Shown one piece after another: positions 17,632 to 27,853 of a DNA stretch of 64,000 nt (within the stretch, counting starts at the first letter, position 1; each line of letters begins with the position of its first letter). The stretch comes from Flavobacteriales bacterium 34_180_T64 (GTDB taxonomy: Bacteria > Bacteroidota > Bacteroidia > Flavobacteriales > Flavobacteriaceae). The position numbers and the translations under genes are program-made. The notes below the pieces were generated by a model. That model saw only the letters and a program-made list of their open reading frames with translations. It did no database searches and had not been told where the DNA came from. The stretch spans positions 62,001-126,000 of the forward strand of contig MAAR01000017.1 in assembly GCA_002162765.1 (NCBI GenBank), read 5' to 3'.

Positions 17632-19695
17632 TTAGGCATTAATATTCTCTAAGTCTAGTAAAAAAGCAAATTCTTCCGCATCTTCTTTTAAAGACTCAAA
17701 TCGTCCCGAAGCTCCACCGTGACCTGCTTTCATATTAGTTTTAAAGACTAACTTATTAGAATCCGTTTTTAAATTTCTCAATTTTGCCACCCATTTTGCT
17801 GGTTCCCAATATTGCACTTGTGAATCATGTAATCCTGCAGTTACCAGTAAATTAGGGTAATTTTGAGGTTTTATATTGTCATATGGTGAATACGACTTCA
17901 TATAATCGTAATATTTTTTATCATTTGGGTTGCCCCATTCGTCATATTCTCCTGTAGTTAGTGGAATGCTATCATCTAACATTGTTGTTACTACATCAAC
18001 AAATGGAACTGCGGAAACAATTCCATTATAAATCTCAGGTGCATCATTTAAAATGACCCCCATTAATAATCCTCCAGCACTTCCACCCATGGCATACATA
18101 TGCTCCGAAGCTGTGTAATTTTCTGAAATTAAATGCTTTGAACAATCTATAAAATCAGAAAATGAATTTTTCTTCTTGAGAAGCTTACCATCTTCATACC
18201 ATTGCCTCCCCAAATACTCTCCTCCTCTAACGTGCGCAATTGCGTATATAAATCCTCTATCTAAAAGACTTAATCGTATGGTTGAGAAATATGGATCTAT
18301 GGTAGAACCATATGAGCCATATGAATATTGCAATAATGGATTTGTCCCATCTTTTTTAATCCCTTTTCGATACACTAAAGAAATTGGAATTTTGGTTCCA
18401 TCTTCAGAAACAGCCCAAATTCTCTCAGATTCATAATTGTTTTTATCAAATTGCCCTCCTAATACCTGCTGCTCTTTTTTAATAGTCTTGGATTTGGTTT
18501 CCATATTAAAATCGATGGTAGATGCCGGATTTGTTAATGAGTTATAACCATATCTTAAAATATTGGTATCAAATTCGACATTAGTTCCCGTATAGGCAGT
18601 ATAAGTTTCATTATCGAAGGGTAAATAATAATCCGATTTTCCATCCCATCTTCGTATTCTAATTTTGTTTAAACCATTCGAGCGTTCACTAATTACAAGG
18701 TATTCCTTAAAAATATCAATATCTTCCAGTAGTACATCTTCTCTATGAGCCATAACTTCTACCCAATTTGAACGTCCAGTAGCCGTTTCTACTGTCTTCA
18801 TCAGTTTAAAGTTGGTAGAATTATCAGCATTAGTTACAATATAAAATCGATCCTCAAAATGTGAAATACTATATTCGAGTCCTCTAATTCGCTCCTGAAA
18901 GACTTTGAATTCTGCGTTAGGTGATTCAGCATTTAAAATATGATACTCATTGGTCAACGTACTGTAACAAGCAATTACTAGATATTTTCTCGATTTAGTT
19001 TTATATACAGTAACTCCAAAAGTTTCATCAGTCTCATGAAATTTTAATTGATCATGTGCTTGTGAGTTACCTAGTTGATGTTTAAATATTTTATTTGCAC
19101 GTAAGGTTTGTTCATCCTTTTTTGTATAGAACAACGTTTTGTTATCATTTGCCCAAGTTGCAGATCCTGTAGTGTTTTCTATAACATCACTTAGCAATTC
19201 ATTGGTTCTCAAATCCTTGATTTGAATCGTGTAGTTTCGTCTTCCTGATGTATCCACTCCAAACGAAATCATCGTATTATCTGGACTTACACTTAAGCCT
19301 ACCAATCTGAAATAATCCTTCCCTTTAGCTAAATCATTGCAATCGAATAACAACTCTTCTTCCGCTTCTAATGTTTCTTTTTTTCGTGTATAAATCGGGT
19401 AATCTTTACCTTTCTCGTATTTAAAAATGTACCAATACCCATTATATTTATAAGGGACAGATTGATCGTCTTCCTTTATTCGAGCTTTCATTTCTTCAAA
19501 AAGTTGAACTTCAAGAGTTTTGGTATGCGCTGTCATTTCTTCGAAATAATCATTCTCAGCGTTCAAATATTCCAAAACCTCACCATCTTCTCTTTGATTT
19601 AACCAGAAATAATCATCAATTCTAAGATCATCATGAATTCGTAATTCTTTAGGTCTCTTGGTTGCTATAGGAGGTTGTAAACTTAATTTCGTCAT
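17632..19695 (-). CDS. ptrB: Oligopeptidase B, S9 family serine peptidase
   Basis: A 687-residue S9A peptidase. The N-terminal beta-propeller starts after RIDDYFWLNQRED; the C-terminal alpha/beta hydrolase has the nucleophile in MGGSAGGLLMG near residue 545, the acid in TAGLHDSQVQYWEP near residue 630, and the base in KAGHGGASGR near residue 665. Size and motif order are those of oligopeptidase B, which cuts short peptides after basic residues in the cytoplasm. No signal peptide is visible. It diverges from ybaB. Confidence 0.92.
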   Translation of the reverse strand: MTKLSLQPPIATKRPKELRIHDDLRIDDYFWLNQREDGEVLEYLNAENDYFEEMTAHTKTLEVQLFEEMKARIKEDDQSVPYKYNGYWYIFKYEKGKDYPIYTRKKETLEAEEELLFDCNDLAKGKDYFRLVGLSVSPDNTMISFGVDTSGRRNYTIQIKDLRTNELLSDVIENTTGSATWANDNKTLFYTKKDEQTLRANKIFKHQLGNSQAHDQLKFHETDETFGVTVYKTKSRKYLVIACYSTLTNEYHILNAESPNAEFKVFQERIRGLEYSISHFEDRFYIVTNADNSTNFKLMKTVETATGRSNWVEVMAHREDVLLEDIDIFKEYLVISERSNGLNKIRIRRWDGKSDYYLPFDNETYTAYTGTNVEFDTNILRYGYNSLTNPASTIDFNMETKSKTIKKEQQVLGGQFDKNNYESERIWAVSEDGTKIPISLVYRKGIKKDGTNPLLQYSYGSYGSTIDPYFSTIRLSLLDRGFIYAIAHVRGGEYLGRQWYEDGKLLKKKNSFSDFIDCSKHLISENYTASEHMYAMGGSAGGLLMGVILNDAPEIYNGIVSAVPFVDVVTTMLDDSIPLTTGEYDEWGNPNDKKYYDYMKSYSPYDNIKPQNYPNLLVTAGLHDSQVQYWEPAKWVAKLRNLKTDSNKLVFKTNMKAGHGGASGRFESLKEDAEEFAFLLDLENINA

Positions 19696-19774
19696 TAATT
19701 CGTGTTCATATTGAAGACTGTAAAAATAGAATTAAAATTATAATATAACTGTTAATGTATTGTTTATGATTTCG

Positions 19775-19782
19775 TAAATTTG
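19775..19782 (+). promoter_or_regulatory. Putative -7 element for ybaB
   Basis: TAAATTTG, 26 bases before the ATG at 19809. Confidence 0.5.
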
Positions 19783-19808
19783 CTGCACTAATTTTAAAAT
19801 GAAGTATT

Positions 19809-20132
19809 ATGTTTGGAGATATGATGGGAATGATGGGAAAACTCAAGGACACCCAAAAGAAAGTTGAAGAAACTAAAGCCCGATTAAATCATGTATTGAT
19901 TGATGAAACGAGTAACGACAACAAATTAAAAATAACATTGACTGCGAATAGAACAATTAAATCTATTGCTATAGATGATGATTTATTATCTGACAAAGAT
20001 ATGCTAGAAGATTACCTCATATTAACACTTAACAAAGCTATTGAAAAGGCATCAAGTGTAAATGAGGCTGAACTTGCCGCAGTTGCAAAAGAAGGCATGC
20101 CTAATATTCCTGGTATGGACATGTTTAAATAA
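19809..20132 (+). CDS. YbaB/EbfC-family nucleoid-associated protein
   Basis: A 107-residue protein beginning [21 protein letters not shown], the Met-rich start and long first helix typical of YbaB/EbfC. Two strands ([19 protein letters not shown]) and a C-terminal helix ending [11 protein letters not shown] complete the tweezer-shaped dimer fold. Members bind DNA and compact it. In many bacteria ybaB lies by dnaX and recR; here it stands alone between oligopeptidase B and threonine aldolase. Confidence 0.92.
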   Translation: MFGDMMGMMGKLKDTQKKVEETKARLNHVLIDETSNDNKLKITLTANRTIKSIAIDDDLLSDKDMLEDYLILTLNKAIEKASSVNEAELAAVAKEGMPNIPGMDMFK

Positions 20133-20149
20133 AAAGGAATCTTTTGATA

Positions 20150-21166
20150 TTATAAAGTTTTCAAAGTTTTCAATAAAAAATCATGCATCTCATTGGTATA
20201 ATCTAAGTGCGTAACCATACGTAACTTTCCGCCGCCCATTCCAATAATGTGTATACTATTTTCGCTGAGTTTATTTACAAAAGTGGTCTCATCAACTCCT
20301 GCGTTCAATTCAAAAATTACAATATTAGTTTCTACGGGTTCAACCAATTTCACCATTGATAATGTTACAAGTACATCTTTAATTTCCTTTGCTTTTTTAT
20401 GATCTTCAGCCAAACGCTCTACATTATTATCTAAGGCATAAAGACCAGCAGCAGCCAAATATCCAACTTGTCTCATATTACCGCCAAAAACTTTTCTAAT
20501 TCGAATAGATTTTTGCATAATAGCTTCATCACCAATCAAGACTGAGCCTATAGGGCAACCAAGTCCCTTACTTAAACAAACAGAAATAGTATCAAATAAT
20601 CCACCATATTGTGAAGCTGTTTCATTTTTAGCAACTAAGGCATTCCATAATCGAGCACCATCTAAATGATAGCCAAAATCATTTTCATTGCACACTTCTC
20701 GAATTCGTTCGAGCTCTTTAAAATCCCAGCAAGCTCCACCGCCTTTGTTTGTGGTGTTTTCAACTTCTACGAGACTACTTTGGCTATAATAAAAATCTTG
20801 AGGATTAATAGCTTCTTTAACTTGTTCTGCTGTAAACATTCCTCTATGTCCATCAATAAGTTTGCAAGATACACCGCTATTAAATGACACACCTCCAGCC
20901 TCATAGTTATATATATGTGCATATTTATCACATATAACCTGTTCACCATAATTTGTATGCAATTTTACTGCCGTTTGATTTGCCATACTTCCAGATGGAA
21001 AGAACAAGGCTTTCGGTTTTCCAAATAACTTTGCTAAGCGTTCTTCTAAGGCATTAACCGTCGGATCTTCTTTAAACACATCATCACCTACTTCTGCAGA
21101 AAACATGGCATCCAACATACCCTGAGTTGGCTTGGTTACTGTATCACTTCTTAAATCTATAATCAT
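20150..21166 (-). CDS. ltaE: L-threonine aldolase (low specificity)
   Basis: A 338-residue PLP enzyme. DLRSDTVTKPT at the start, FFPSGSMANQ near residue 56, YHLDGARLWNA near residue 170 and SVCLSKGLGCPIGS near residue 200 (PLP lysine in the SKGLG motif) define low-specificity threonine aldolase, which splits threonine to glycine and acetaldehyde. Stereospecificity is not readable from sequence. Only 5 bases follow the upstream metalloprotease, so the two are co-transcribed from the promoter near 23600. Confidence 0.9.
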   Translation of the reverse strand: MIIDLRSDTVTKPTQGMLDAMFSAEVGDDVFKEDPTVNALEERLAKLFGKPKALFFPSGSMANQTAVKLHTNYGEQVICDKYAHIYNYEAGGVSFNSGVSCKLIDGHRGMFTAEQVKEAINPQDFYYSQSSLVEVENTTNKGGGACWDFKELERIREVCNENDFGYHLDGARLWNALVAKNETASQYGGLFDTISVCLSKGLGCPIGSVLIGDEAIMQKSIRIRKVFGGNMRQVGYLAAAGLYALDNNVERLAEDHKKAKEIKDVLVTLSMVKLVEPVETNIVIFELNAGVDETTFVNKLSENSIHIIGMGGGKLRMVTHLDYTNEMHDFLLKTLKTL

Positions 21167-21171
21167 AAAAA

Positions 21172-23571
21172 CTAGTTTTGAGAATAATTACACAAATCAC
21201 TACCTATTGGAGAACCATCAGGTATTTTTGGTGATTTTTCTAGCTTAAATTCTTCCGGGTTTTTGTTGAATTGTTTTATCAATCGTTTATACTGCATGTC
21301 ATACGAGGACTCACCTAATATTTTTTCTATTGAAAGAATTGAATTATATGCTGATGCATTTACTTGAAAAAACGCATTTTCAGTAACCGCTAAATTCATG
21401 ATGTATTTAAGTACATTCATATTAACCATTTGATGTACTTCATTTAAATATGCATCTTCGTATTTTACTCCAAAAGAATTAACCACCAATTTCTGTAACA
21501 CCTCCTCTAATCCTAATTGGTTTGAATCCAAACTTTTTTGCTGAATTAGTCTATTAGCGCGTTGGGGATGCAATATCAAATTTAAGGTCATGTCGCTTGC
21601 GGTTGAAGCAGCACTTAATGGATCAAATGCAACGCCTGTTTTACTAGAAAATGATTCACGTCCTCTCCAATAGCCAAAAGATCTGGGTGGAAACAGCTCT
21701 AATTTATCAATAGGGATAGCCAAATTTACAGCTGTCAGTGTTTTTAATAAACTGTTCAATGCGTCTTTCTGATCACTTACACCAATCACTTTAGTAATTA
21801 GTTGTCCATCACCCTTTACGGCATAATTATAATCTAATCCTCCAATTAATTTTGAAGCTGCTTCAGTTTGAAATCTGTGAAAGAAATAAAGCGGTACAAA
21901 AACATCTTCTAAAACGGTATAAGGCTCACCGGTTTTAATATTTTCTTTTGAAAAGTTTTTAATCGCTTGTGCTCTCACTTTCAAAATGTTATTCAATTCT
22001 GCAGCAGCACTATTTCCGTTATCCCAAAGGTGAGCCAAACCATGAGCTCCTCCTTGAGGTCTAGCATCAGAATCTGAAATAAAACGCAATCCATCATTTT
22101 GAGCTTTTACTAAAATGGCATTTAATGCATCTCTTTCACCTACATTTTCACCAAACTCAGAATAACTATAAGCAACGGTTACTTTATCCCAATTTCCAAT
22201 TCCAGTAGCATATGCATTGCTCAAGTCAATTTCTCCATTATTTAAAGTTACAGTGGGATGCGGATAATCCATAACTGAAGCTCTTCCATTAGCACTAGCT
22301 GCAAAATTATGAGCAAATCCAATGGTGTGTCCAACTTCATGTGCACTCAACTGACGAATTCTGGCAAGTGCCATCTCTAACATCGGTTGATAATTATCAT
22401 CGCGCTCAGCGAATGGTTTATTTATTAAAGCTTGGGCTATCATAAAATCCTGACGAATTCTTAAACTTCCAAGACTTACATGACCTTTAATAATTTCACC
22501 TGTTCGTGGATCTATAACACTGCCTCCATAACTCCATCCTCTTGTAGAACGATGCACCCATTGTATGACATTATATCTGCAATCCATAGGATCCACATCA
22601 GCAGGTAGCATTTTTACTTGAAATGCATCTTTAAATCCAATGGCTTCATATGCTTGATTCCACCATCGTGCACCATCTAATAATGCAGAACGCACAGGTT
22701 CTGGAGTACCTGGATCTAAATAATAAACGATAGGCTCTATTGCTTCGCTTATAGATGCATCAGGATTCTTTTTTTCTAAACGATGACGTGTTATGAAACG
22801 CTTTCGTATTTGTTCTTGTACAGGAGTTGCATAGTCTAAATACGAAATTGAAATCGCCCCACTTCTAACATTAAATTCACGTTTTTCGTAATTACTATCT
22901 GGTAATTCTATAAATGAATGATGCTGAACTACACTTACTAAAGATGCCGTTGGTGTTACACTCCTAATATTTCGACCTGTCGGGTTCCCTTTAAAGGTTA
23001 ATAAAGCTTCAAATTCAACATTTGTAGGAAATGCTTTAGTTCTATTTAAGGATAATGCGCTTTTTGAAAGATCTAATTTATAAACCCCTTCATTTGAGTG
23101 CTTCAACGTTTGAGCTACACCATGAGTGTCTTGCATTAAAAAAGGTGTAAAATCAATAGTATACGTACCTTCCTTTTGTTCTTCGATTTTGAATCCAAAT
23201 AAAACAGATTTGGCGAAGGCTTGCTCAATGCTGTTTCGCTCCAATTCATTTTCGGTAATTGCTCTATAATCCAGATTGGGCTGAATTAATAATAATTTGT
23301 TTCCAGCCTTGATAAACTTCACAACGCGTTGATCTCCCAACTGTCCTCTATCCAATCCAATATCATTTGATCCAACACCAGTTGCTAAGGAACTCACATA
23401 TAGAAATTCCTCATCTAATCTTTCAACTTCCAAATATATTTTATCTTGGGCTTCTTCATAATGAAAATTAAAATACCCTTTATAACTCTCAAGTGATTTG
23501 TCCTTTAATTCTTGAGAAAAAACAGTATTTGATAACAGAGAACATACGAATAGAAATGTAATTTTTTTCAT
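21172..23571 (-). CDS. Secreted zinc metalloprotease (met-zincin, DUF5117/DUF4953 type)
   Basis: A 799-residue protein with a signal peptide (MKKITFLFVCSLLSNTVFSQ). The catalytic motif HEVGHTIGFAHN at about residue 415 is the extended HExxHxxGxxH zinc site, and a met-turn-like SVMDYPHP follows about 23 residues later, as in metzincins. The N-terminal part (residues 25-260) matches my memory of DUF5118/DUF5117 and the C-terminal part DUF4953, the usual order in this Bacteroidota family. It has no T9SS tail, so it is probably periplasmic or a membrane-bound form. Substrate unknown. It leads a two-gene operon with threonine aldolase, with no evident functional link. Confidence 0.85.
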   Translation of the reverse strand: MKKITFLFVCSLLSNTVFSQELKDKSLESYKGYFNFHYEEAQDKIYLEVERLDEEFLYVSSLATGVGSNDIGLDRGQLGDQRVVKFIKAGNKLLLIQPNLDYRAITENELERNSIEQAFAKSVLFGFKIEEQKEGTYTIDFTPFLMQDTHGVAQTLKHSNEGVYKLDLSKSALSLNRTKAFPTNVEFEALLTFKGNPTGRNIRSVTPTASLVSVVQHHSFIELPDSNYEKREFNVRSGAISISYLDYATPVQEQIRKRFITRHRLEKKNPDASISEAIEPIVYYLDPGTPEPVRSALLDGARWWNQAYEAIGFKDAFQVKMLPADVDPMDCRYNVIQWVHRSTRGWSYGGSVIDPRTGEIIKGHVSLGSLRIRQDFMIAQALINKPFAERDDNYQPMLEMALARIRQLSAHEVGHTIGFAHNFAASANGRASVMDYPHPTVTLNNGEIDLSNAYATGIGNWDKVTVAYSYSEFGENVGERDALNAILVKAQNDGLRFISDSDARPQGGAHGLAHLWDNGNSAAAELNNILKVRAQAIKNFSKENIKTGEPYTVLEDVFVPLYFFHRFQTEAASKLIGGLDYNYAVKGDGQLITKVIGVSDQKDALNSLLKTLTAVNLAIPIDKLELFPPRSFGYWRGRESFSSKTGVAFDPLSAASTASDMTLNLILHPQRANRLIQQKSLDSNQLGLEEVLQKLVVNSFGVKYEDAYLNEVHQMVNMNVLKYIMNLAVTENAFFQVNASAYNSILSIEKILGESSYDMQYKRLIKQFNKNPEEFKLEKSPKIPDGSPIGSDLCNYSQN

Positions 23572-23596
23572 AATATTTTATTAGCCTATAAAACTA

Positions 23597-23604
23597 CAAA
23601 TTTA
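23597..23604 (-). promoter_or_regulatory. Putative -7 element of the protease operon
   Basis: Reads TAAATTTG on the minus strand, 26 bases upstream of the start at 23571. Confidence 0.5.
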
Positions 23605-23678
23605 CTTTATATAACGAATAATTAAATATGTTTCGCATTCAATAAATAAAATATTATTTTCGTGGAAATTTATTTCCT

Positions 23679-24789
23679 ATGACTACATCAGATCAAATTA
23701 AAGATCTAAATTCTCGCTTAAGTACGCTTAAGCAATATCTTTGACATTGATGCCAAACTAATAGAAATTTCTAACGAAGAAGAACAAACCTTTGATCCAA
23801 ATTTTTGGAATGATTCCAAACAGGCGGAATTGATTATGAAATCACTTCGTGAAAAGAAAAAATGGGTTCAAGATTATCAGTCTGCCTCTACATTTATTGA
23901 GGACTTAGAAGTTATATACGAATTTTATAAAGAAGACGAGGCGACATCTGAAGACGTTGATTCCCGATTTGAAAAAGCTACTGATTTAATTGAAAAATTA
24001 GAGTTTAAAAATATGCTTTCGGATGAAGGTGATAGTCTTAGTGCTGTGCTTCAAATTACTGCTGGTGCTGGTGGTACCGAATCTTGTGATTGGGCTAGTA
24101 TGCTTATGAGAATGTACCTTATGTTTGCTGACAAAAGTGGCTTTAAGGTGAAAGAACTCAACTTCCAAGAAGGTGATGTCGCAGGAATTAAAACGGTTAC
24201 TTTAGAAATTGAAGGTGACTTTGCTTTTGGTTGGCTGAAAGGTGAGAATGGCGTACATCGTCTTGTTAGAATTTCACCCTTTGATAGCAATGCAAAACGA
24301 CATACTAGCTTTGCATCTGTCTATGTATATCCTTTGGTAGATGATACTATTGAAATAGACATTAATCCAGCAGATATTGAAATAACTACAGCACGTTCTA
24401 GTGGTGCTGGTGGACAAAATGTAAACAAAGTTGAGACTAAAGTACAATTAACACATAAACCCACAGGAATTCAAATCTCATGTTCTGAAACGCGATCGCA
24501 GCATGATAATAGATCACGAGCCATGCAGATGTTAAAATCACAACTCTATGAAATTGAATTGAGCAAACAATTAGAACAACGTGAAGATATTGAAGCTGGA
24601 AAAATGAAAATTGAATGGGGAAGTCAAATAAGAAATTATGTAATGCATCCATATAAACTTGTTAAGGATGTCCGTAGTAGTCATGAAACTGGAAATGTAG
24701 ATGCAGTTATGGATGGAGATATCGAGCCCTTTTTGAAAGCGTATTTAATGATGATGGGACAACATAAAGAAGATAATCAGAATTTGTAA
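23679..24789 (+). CDS. prfB: Peptide chain release factor 2 (programmed +1 frameshift)
   Basis: The gene is split across two frames: 23679-23741 (21 codons ending in CTT) and 23743-24789, joined by skipping base 23742. The product is 369 residues, normal for RF2. Frame 0 ends at TGA (23742-23744) inside CTTTGAC, the classic RF2 autoregulatory site: low RF2 lets the ribosome slip at CTT and read on as GAC. The +1 frame continues [10 protein letters not shown]. Domain evidence: GGQ in [14 protein letters not shown], and the RF2-specific tripeptide SPF in [11 protein letters not shown], which recognises UGA. Starting at the internal ATG 23830 would remove the N-terminal domain. No Shine-Dalgarno-like stimulator is seen just before the slip site. 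Confidence 0.95.
23739..23745 (+). promoter_or_regulatory. RF2 programmed frameshift site
   Basis: CTTTGAC: P-site CTT, in-frame TGA, then C, which makes a weak termination context. The slip enters the frame that encodes the rest of RF2. The preceding bases (AAGCAATAT) lack the AGGGGG spacer element known in E. coli. Confidence 0.93.
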
Positions 24790-24885
24790 CAATATAACTA
24801 GCATTCTATTACATAACTAAAAAGCATAACTTGTTTTGCCTTTAATATTGAATCATATATCCTTCATAAAAAAATAATATTAAAA

Positions 24886-25227
24886 ATGATAGTTATTTAC
24901 CACAACCCAAGATGCAGTAAATCGAGAGAAACTGTAGATATTCTAAATAAACAAAACGCAAAATTTGAGATAATTAAATATCTTGAAGAGCCTTTGAGCG
25001 TTGAAAATCTGACAGAAATCATTAAACTTCTAAACATAAAGCCGATAGAATTAGTTCGACAAAATGAATCCATTTGGAAAGAAAATTTTCGCCATTTAGA
25101 TTCCACCGATCAGGAACTCATTAAAATCATGTCTGAACATCCAAAATTAATAGAACGACCTATCGTAATTAATGGTGATAAAGCCGTTATTGGTAGACCT
25201 CCTAATAGAATCTTGGATATTATTTAG
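24886..25227 (+). CDS. ArsC-family arsenate reductase-like protein
   Basis: A 113-residue thioredoxin-fold protein. IYHNPRCSKSRETVDIL carries the single active-site Cys and Arg of the glutaredoxin-linked ArsC/YffB group, and the C-terminal ERPIVINGDKAVIGRPPNRIL is the family signature near the cis-proline and product-binding arginine. It probably acts as a glutathione- or thiol-coupled reductase; true arsenate reduction is uncertain because many housekeeping relatives exist and no ars genes are nearby. It stands alone between prfB and a TonB receptor. Confidence 0.85.
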   Translation: MIVIYHNPRCSKSRETVDILNKQNAKFEIIKYLEEPLSVENLTEIIKLLNIKPIELVRQNESIWKENFRHLDSTDQELIKIMSEHPKLIERPIVINGDKAVIGRPPNRILDII

Positions 25228-25331
25228 CACTCCTACGACATGTTTCTTTTAACACAACTTTAACCAAAGAGGATTAAACTATGGGCTAAATTCGCTGTCC
25301 TAAAGACAATATTAAAATCGCTAACCACTTT

Positions 25332-27785
25332 ATGAAAAATTCGTTATGTCTATTACTATTGATACTATCATTTCAATTCAGTTATGCGCAAGACCAAAAA
25401 GAAGTAGTAATTTCTGGAACCGTTATAGATTCGGATGTTAATGCACCATTAGAATATGCAACAATTGCTTTTTTTAGTAAAAAACTAAATAAAATTGTAA
25501 CCGGTGGAATGACAGATGCAAAAGGTGATTTTAAAATACCCGTTCCAATTGGCACCTATGATATATCAGTTGAATATCTTTCTTATAAAACGAAGACATA
25601 CTATGATAAATCCATATTAAAGAAGGCAAATTTAGGAACTGTAGGTTTAACTTTGGATGTAGAATCTCTCGCTGAAGTTGAAATAATCGCTGAACGTACA
25701 ACAGTTGAAATAAAACTCGACAAAAAAATATATAACGTTGGTAAAGACTTAACCGTAAGTGGTGGGACTGTTAGTGATGTACTTGATAATGTGCCTTCTG
25801 TTGCTGTAGATGTTGAGGGCAATGTATCGTTAAGAGGAAATGATAATGTTCGAATTTTAATTAATGGTAAACCCTCCGGATTAGTAGGATTAAATTCTAC
25901 GGATGCACTGCGACAATTACCGGCAGAATCTATTGAACGTGTAGAAGTTATTACATCTCCTTCAGCACGCTATGATGCTGAAGGCTCAGCAGGTATATTG
26001 AATATAATACTACGTCGAAGTAAGTTGCAAGGGCTTAATGGCGCTATCACAACAAACGTTGGTCATCCTACTGCGGCAGGTATCTCTGGAAACATCAACT
26101 ATCGAACAGGTGATTTTAATTTCTTTAATACTACAGGTTATGGCTATAGAAGTGGTCCTGGACATTCCTATGTAAACACCAGATATTTTAATAATGATTT
26201 CGATGAAAATGGTGTTTTAATAAACGACGATCCAGATACATTTTCAGAAGAAACAAATGATTTTGATCGATCAAGAAAAGGAATTAATACAAATTTAGGT
26301 GTAGAATGGTATATTAATGATTCCGCTTCTCTTACTACATCTGCATTTTATAGAGAAGGTGAACATGAGCACAATACGTCAAATCGGTTATTGCAATTGG
26401 ATGAAAATGAAGTCTTAATAAACACAAGCACACGTTTTGATCCTGAATTAGAAGAATTTAAAACGGTTCAATTTTCATCCAATTTCACTAAAGATTTTAA
26501 AACCCATGGACACAAATTATCTTTAGACTTTCAGTATGAAGATAGTAATGAGGATGAAACTTCTACTGTATTAGCAAACAATACAGTTTCGGAACAAGTA
26601 GAATCATTAGAAGATGAAACACGAATATTATTGCAAACAGATTATGTATTACCAATAGGTGAAAACAGTCAATTTGAACTTGGGTATAGAGGAAACTTTA
26701 GGGATAAATCGACGGATTATAATGTCGAAATACTGAATGAATCGACGAATAGTTTTGAAGTTAATACAGATTTATCAAATGTTTTTAACTATCGAGAATA
26801 TTTAAACGCTGCATACTCTCAATATGGAAGTAAAATTAATAAATTATCGTTCTTACTTGGATTAAGATTGGAAAACACACAACTCACTTTAGATCAACCA
26901 ACGAGTGGCGATTTTAAAAAGAAGAATTATTCTGGACTTTTCCCTACTGTTAATTTGAATTATGAATTAAGTGAAAAGGAAAACATGACTTTGGGATATA
27001 GCAGACGAATCCGTAGACCGCGTTCTTGGTTTATAAACCCATTTCCTTCAAGATCAAGTTTGACCAATATATTCCAAGGAAACCCTGATTTAGATCCTAG
27101 TTATTCTGGTATTTTCGATTTGGGTTACCTTAACCGTTTTGGTAAAGTTACTCTTAGTACATCAATTTATTTTCAACATGCCACAGACGTGTTTAACTTT
27201 ATAAGCTTTGATACAGGGGATACTGTAAATATCAATGGTCAAGATGTTGCTGTAATTCAAAGAACGCCTATAAATTTAGCTACTAATGACAGATATGGTT
27301 ACGAATTAAATCTAACCTATAGTCCTTCTAAAAAATGGCGTGTAAATGGCGATTTTAACTTTTTTAAATCTATTACAAAAGGCGATTATAACGGTATAAA
27401 TTTTGATGCAGATAATATTAGTTGGTCGGCAAGATTAAGTAATAAATATACGCTCCCTGCAAAAATTGATTGGCAAACAACACTATCTTATAGAGGACCG
27501 AGTGAAAATGCTCAAAATAAATATAAAGGTGTGTTTTCTGCTAATATGGCATTCAGCAAGGATTTATTTAAAGAAAAAGCCTCAATAGCGTTTAATGTTA
27601 GAGATGTATTCAATTCTAGAAAACGAGAATCAGAAACACTGACAAATACCTATTCAAATAATGGTGAATTTCAATGGAGAGAACGTAGTTTTAATTTATC
27701 ATTCACTTATAGATTCAATCAAAAGAAAAAACGTGAACGTGGCAACAGAGGTCAAGGCGGTGGTGACTTTGATTTTCAAGGCTAA
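25332..27785 (+). CDS. TonB-dependent outer-membrane receptor
   Basis: An 817-residue outer-membrane receptor. It has a signal peptide (MKNSLCLLLLILSFQFSYAQ), a carboxypeptidase-regulatory-like N-terminal domain (VVISGTVIDSDVNAPLEYAT to YLSYKTKTYYDK), a plug (SDVLDNVPSVAVDVEGNVSLRG, then VRILINGKPSG and IERVEVITSPSARYDAEG), and a barrel containing NLNYELSEKENMTLGYSRRIRRPR. It falls in the outer-membrane beta-barrel group that lacks a SusD partner. The C-terminus ends in an odd basic and Gly-rich tail (KKKRERGNRGQGGGDFDFQG) instead of the usual aromatic end, after the last strand FNLSFTYRF. The ligand is unknown. Confidence 0.9.
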   Translation: MKNSLCLLLLILSFQFSYAQDQKEVVISGTVIDSDVNAPLEYATIAFFSKKLNKIVTGGMTDAKGDFKIPVPIGTYDISVEYLSYKTKTYYDKSILKKANLGTVGLTLDVESLAEVEIIAERTTVEIKLDKKIYNVGKDLTVSGGTVSDVLDNVPSVAVDVEGNVSLRGNDNVRILINGKPSGLVGLNSTDALRQLPAESIERVEVITSPSARYDAEGSAGILNIILRRSKLQGLNGAITTNVGHPTAAGISGNINYRTGDFNFFNTTGYGYRSGPGHSYVNTRYFNNDFDENGVLINDDPDTFSEETNDFDRSRKGINTNLGVEWYINDSASLTTSAFYREGEHEHNTSNRLLQLDENEVLINTSTRFDPELEEFKTVQFSSNFTKDFKTHGHKLSLDFQYEDSNEDETSTVLANNTVSEQVESLEDETRILLQTDYVLPIGENSQFELGYRGNFRDKSTDYNVEILNESTNSFEVNTDLSNVFNYREYLNAAYSQYGSKINKLSFLLGLRLENTQLTLDQPTSGDFKKKNYSGLFPTVNLNYELSEKENMTLGYSRRIRRPRSWFINPFPSRSSLTNIFQGNPDLDPSYSGIFDLGYLNRFGKVTLSTSIYFQHATDVFNFISFDTGDTVNINGQDVAVIQRTPINLATNDRYGYELNLTYSPSKKWRVNGDFNFFKSITKGDYNGINFDADNISWSARLSNKYTLPAKIDWQTTLSYRGPSENAQNKYKGVFSANMAFSKDLFKEKASIAFNVRDVFNSRKRESETLTNTYSNNGEFQWRERSFNLSFTYRFNQKKKRERGNRGQGGGDFDFQG

Positions 27786-27806
27786 AACAATAAATAAGAT
27801 TAAACG

Positions 27807-27837
27807 AAAAAAGGAAGCCAAATGGCTTCCTTTTTTT
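27807..27837. terminator. Bidirectional intrinsic terminator
   Basis: AAAGGAAGCCA/TGGCTTCCTTT stem, 2-4-nt loop, with A run left and T run right; placed between the convergent receptor and small-protein genes. Confidence 0.85.
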
Positions 27838-27853
27838 ATATAATGGTACTCAA

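Noticed and set aside
23830-24789. A 319-aa prfB starting at ATG 23830
   Set aside because: The frame continues upstream into the RF2 frameshift site, and the N-terminal domain would be lost. The 23679 start with +1 shift gives the normal RF2.
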